Positions 62,270-64,000 of a stretch of 64,000 nucleotides of DNA are shown here, piece by piece. Made by a program: the position numbers and the translations under genes. Source of the stretch: Phyllobacterium chamaecytisi (GTDB taxonomy: Bacteria; Pseudomonadota; Alphaproteobacteria; Rhizobiales; Rhizobiaceae); contig NZ_JAIQWW010000001.1 of assembly GCF_020164455.1 (NCBI RefSeq), forward strand, positions 124,001 through 188,000, written 5' to 3'. The notes under the pieces are model-generated. The model had not been told where the DNA came from. It did no database searches and saw only the letters and a program-made list of their open reading frames with translations. Each line of letters starts with the position of its first letter. The stretch's first letter is position 1.

Positions 62270-62604
62270 TGCCGGCGCTCTTCCTTGATCCGGGCAGTTT
62301 GTCGCGCGAGCTTTTGCTTGAGAAATCCATAATCACTGCCGACGACACGGGCGAACTCGTGGAAAACTGGGTCGAGATCGCCAGCGTCTGGGCGCAAATC
62401 GAACCGATGGAGTCCGGCCTGCGCATCCTCGGCGAGCAAGGCCTGCCCGAGATCACGCACCGTATCACACTGCGGATGCGAAGTGACATCGCCAGCACCA
62501 TGCGCCTGCGTAAGGGGCTCCGCATTTTTCAAATCCTGACACTGCACGATCCCGACGATAGCGGCCGCTATCTGGTCTGCCGCGTGCGCGAGGAGAGCCG
62601 ATGA
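62269..62604 (+). CDS. GTA head closure protein (RcGTA g7-like)
   Basis: A 111-residue head-tail joining protein. DDTGELVENWVEIASVWAQIEP and ITLRMRSDIASTMRLRKGLRIFQI are characteristic of the SPP1 gp16-like stopper fold. Start 62269 overlaps the previous stop by one base. It is co-translated with the small gene that follows (ATGA overlap). Confidence 0.85.
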   Translation: MPALFLDPGSLSRELLLEKSIITADDTGELVENWVEIASVWAQIEPMESGLRILGEQGLPEITHRITLRMRSDIASTMRLRKGLRIFQILTLHDPDDSGRYLVCRVREESR

Positions 62605-62756
62605 AGATCACGATGCAGATGACCGTCGCCGATCTGATCCAGACTTTGCGCTGGCAGGCGATCGAGCTGGCGGAAGATACGACTGCTGGATCTGAAAAAG
62701 ATCCAGCTGCGAATTCGAAGCGTAACCGCAAGGCTACGAACGAGGCCAAGCCATGA
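62601..62756 (+). CDS. Small GTA protein between g7 and g8
   Basis: A 51-residue frame, MKITMQMTVADLIQTLRWQ..., with a Lys/Asn/Ala-rich tail (KRNRKATNEAKP). It overlaps the preceding stop by 4 bases and the next start by 4 bases, which strongly supports that it is translated. It occupies the place of the small g7.1 frame of RcGTA. Function unknown. Confidence 0.65.
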   Translation: MKITMQMTVADLIQTLRWQAIELAEDTTAGSEKDPAANSKRNRKATNEAKP

Positions 62757-63163
62757 CGAGTGCCGGGCTGGAATTGCAGAAGGCACTTCTCGCGCTTTTG
62801 AAGGCGGATGGCTCGCTCGAAAAACTGATTGAGGGCCGGGTCTATGACCGTGTGCCGGAGAAGGCGGAGTTTCCCTACGTGACGCTCGGCTCCTCCAATA
62901 TCTATGATTGGGGCACAGGCACCGAACGGGGCAGCGAACATCTGTTTACGCTTAACATCTGGAACCGGGCGAGCGGCCGAAAATCAGTATTCACGATCAT
63001 GAACATCATCGAGCGGTTGTTAGAAAAATCGGCACTCACGCTTGTTGGGCACAGGGTGGCGAATCTGGGATTGCAGTATTCCCAGGCGCGCGCCGAGGAC
63101 AACCGCGATGGCTATCTCGGCATCCTTCGCTACCGGGCCGTGACGGAAGAACTCCCCGCCTGA
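62753..63163 (+). CDS. GTA tail terminator, DUF3168 (RcGTA g8-like)
   Basis: A 136-residue protein. GLELQKALLALLKADGSLEK, RVYDRVPEKAEFPYVTLGSS and the C-terminal GYLGILRYRAVTEE match DUF3168, the tail terminator fold of siphophages and GTAs. It would cap the tail tube and join it to the head. Confidence 0.9.
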   Translation: MTSAGLELQKALLALLKADGSLEKLIEGRVYDRVPEKAEFPYVTLGSSNIYDWGTGTERGSEHLFTLNIWNRASGRKSVFTIMNIIERLLEKSALTLVGHRVANLGLQYSQARAEDNRDGYLGILRYRAVTEELPA

Positions 63164-63192
63164 ACTCAAAATCAATCCGAAAGGAAATTCTC

Positions 63193-63603
63193 ATGAGCGC
63201 CCAGAGAGGCAAGGATATTCTGTTGAAGGTTGCCGACGCTAGTGGCAGCTATGTGACATGTGCCGGCCTGCGGTCGAAGCGCGTTGCCTTCAACACCGAG
63301 ACGATTGATGTGACAGACGCCGATGCAGTCGGTCGCTGGCGCGAGCTTCTTGGCGGTGCAGTCCAGCGCGCATCAGTCGGTGGCGGGGGCATATTCAAGG
63401 ATGCGCAGTCGGATGCGCTGTTCCGGCAGGCGTTTTTCGATGGCGATATCCCGGTCTGGCAGATTGTGTTGCCGGATTTCGGCATGCTGCAGGGACCGTT
63501 TCAGATCACAGCGCTTGAATATGGCGGTGCGTACAATGGCGAAGTCACGTTCGAGATCGCGCTGGAATCCGCGGGGCCCCTCCGCTTTACGGAGATTGCA
63601 TAA
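63193..63603 (+). CDS. GTA major tail tube protein (RcGTA g9-like)
   Basis: A 136-residue protein of the TP901-1/gpV-like tube family. The N-terminus has AQRGKDILLKVADASGSYVT, the centre NTETIDVTDADAVGRWRELL, and the C-terminus FQITALEYGGAYNGEVTFEIALESAG, which is diagnostic. AAGGAAA precedes the start. Its stop overlaps the next start by one base. Confidence 0.93.
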   Translation: MSAQRGKDILLKVADASGSYVTCAGLRSKRVAFNTETIDVTDADAVGRWRELLGGAVQRASVGGGGIFKDAQSDALFRQAFFDGDIPVWQIVLPDFGMLQGPFQITALEYGGAYNGEVTFEIALESAGPLRFTEIA

Positions 63604-63941
63604 TGGTGAACCGGCATCGCGGCGAGATCAGCGCGGTCCTGGATGGCCGCGAATGGACACTGTGCCTGACACTTGCGGCTCTTGCGGAATTGGAAGATGC
63701 CTTCGGCGCGGAAGATCTGGCCGTCTTGTTGAAACGGTTATCCACGAGCGCACTCTCGGCAAACGACATCGTTAAAATCATCGGAGCCGGGCTACGTGGC
63801 GGCGGCAATGAACTGGTGCCGGAGGCAATCGCGCAGATGCGCGCTGATGGCGGAATAACCGGCTTTGCCCGCATCGTTGGCGAATTGTTGAGCGCGACCT
63901 TCGGTGAATCAAATTCGGAGCAAGCCGGATCAAGGCTTTGA
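63603..63941 (+). CDS. GTA family protein (RcGTA g10-like)
   Basis: A 112-residue protein. It starts MVNRHRGEISAVLDGREWTL and contains LTLAALAELEDAFGAEDLAVLLKRL, the hallmark of the 'gene transfer agent family' chaperone-like proteins found just after the tail tube gene. It probably acts in tail assembly with the following chaperone. The end overlaps the next gene by 4 bases. Confidence 0.85.
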   Translation: MVNRHRGEISAVLDGREWTLCLTLAALAELEDAFGAEDLAVLLKRLSTSALSANDIVKIIGAGLRGGGNELVPEAIAQMRADGGITGFARIVGELLSATFGESNSEQAGSRL

Positions 63942-64000
63942 ATATCAACGAGGATCATACCGAGCCATTTCCCTGGGCGGCCATGATGGCGGCGGGGTTC
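63938..64000 (+). CDS. GTA tail assembly chaperone, N-terminus (partial)
   Basis: From a TTG at 63938 (overlapping the previous stop) the frame reads LNINEDHTEPFPWAAMMAAGF to the window end. 'FPW..AM.AGF' is the conserved start of the small phage tail chaperone (RcGTA g10.1-like). The rest lies outside the window. The next genes expected are tape measure, then distal tail and host-interaction proteins. Confidence 0.65.
   Translation, partial: MNINEDHTEPFPWAAMMAAGF

Noticed and set aside
52140..64000. Complete inducible prophage
   Set aside because: No integrase, repressor, replication genes or attachment-site duplication are visible, and gene order follows RcGTA-like clusters. The window ends before the tail fibre and lysis genes, so a degenerate prophage cannot be fully excluded.
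1..64000. tRNA genes, rRNA genes, CRISPR arrays and insertion sequences
   Set aside because: I looked for cloverleaf ends, regular spaced repeats and transposase motifs (DDE, HUH, serine/tyrosine recombinase) and found none convincing. A tRNAscan-SE or Infernal run would settle the RNA part.

Overview
The window is chromosomal DNA from an alphaproteobacterium of the order Rhizobiales/Hyphomicrobiales. A relative of Phyllobacterium, Mesorhizobium or Brucella is my best guess; I cannot fix the genus. The signs are a MucR/Ros zinc-finger regulator, the small Rhizobiales families DUF1491, DUF6456, DUF5330 and DUF2336, two-subunit methylmalonyl-CoA mutase, a DivJ/PleC-type kinase and an RcGTA-like gene transfer agent (GTA) cluster. 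I saw no tRNA, rRNA, CRISPR array, integrase or insertion sequence.

Layout. 0-6.4 kb: end of a Gre-type factor, an AbrB/Doc toxin-antitoxin pair, CorA, methylmalonyl-CoA mutase subunits and an SDR dehydrogenase. 6.4-17.4 kb: HerA-like ATPase, a subtilisin autotransporter, exonuclease III, an SsuA-like binding protein, a cytochrome c'/dihaem cytochrome pair and two small secreted proteins rich in Arg/Tyr or His. 17.7-22.7 kb: a three-gene signalling unit (TTG-start response regulator, periplasmic molybdopterin-binding-like protein, histidine kinase), an unknown protein and BrnTA. 22.8-34.9 kb: SodB, aminotransferase, L,D-transpeptidase, amidase, S9 oligopeptidase, MsrB, MucR, a DnaA-domain-IV-like protein, SufE. 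35-41 kb: a LacI regulator divergent from a MocD/MocE-like desaturase and Rieske pair, then a cell-cycle-type kinase with a peptidoglycan-binding partner. 41-52 kb: a PAP2-phosphatase autotransporter, DUF2336, an MHS transporter, DUF1254/DUF1214 proteins, a class A penicillin-binding protein, LysE.

52.1-64 kb is a GTA head/tail cluster in RcGTA-like order: small terminase-like, large terminase, portal, DUF6107-like, prohead protease, capsid, head-tail connectors, tail terminator, tail tube, g10-like and the start of a tail chaperone gene. It is interrupted in three places by material that looks like a polymorphic toxin/immunity system. The prohead protease carries a C-terminal extension (conserved module, PDQPRVSAGNPDGGQWT linker, Gly/Ser spacer, small variable domain) followed by a candidate immunity gene. 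A second copy of the module, broken by an in-frame TAA, sits behind the capsid gene with a lysozyme-like C-terminal domain. The last part of that domain and a facing small membrane-protein gene are duplicated. Gene debris (linker remnant, CdiI-like pseudogene, protease fragment) lies between protease and capsid.

The second notable element is a dispersed repeat of about 120-145 bp: seven full copies and one fragment, all in the same orientation. It has a constant core and arms that differ between copies yet stay self-complementary within each copy, and it often starts at a stop codon. A second hairpin repeat of about 175 bp occurs twice. Both families show compensatory base changes, which points to selection for, or a mechanism preserving, secondary structure.
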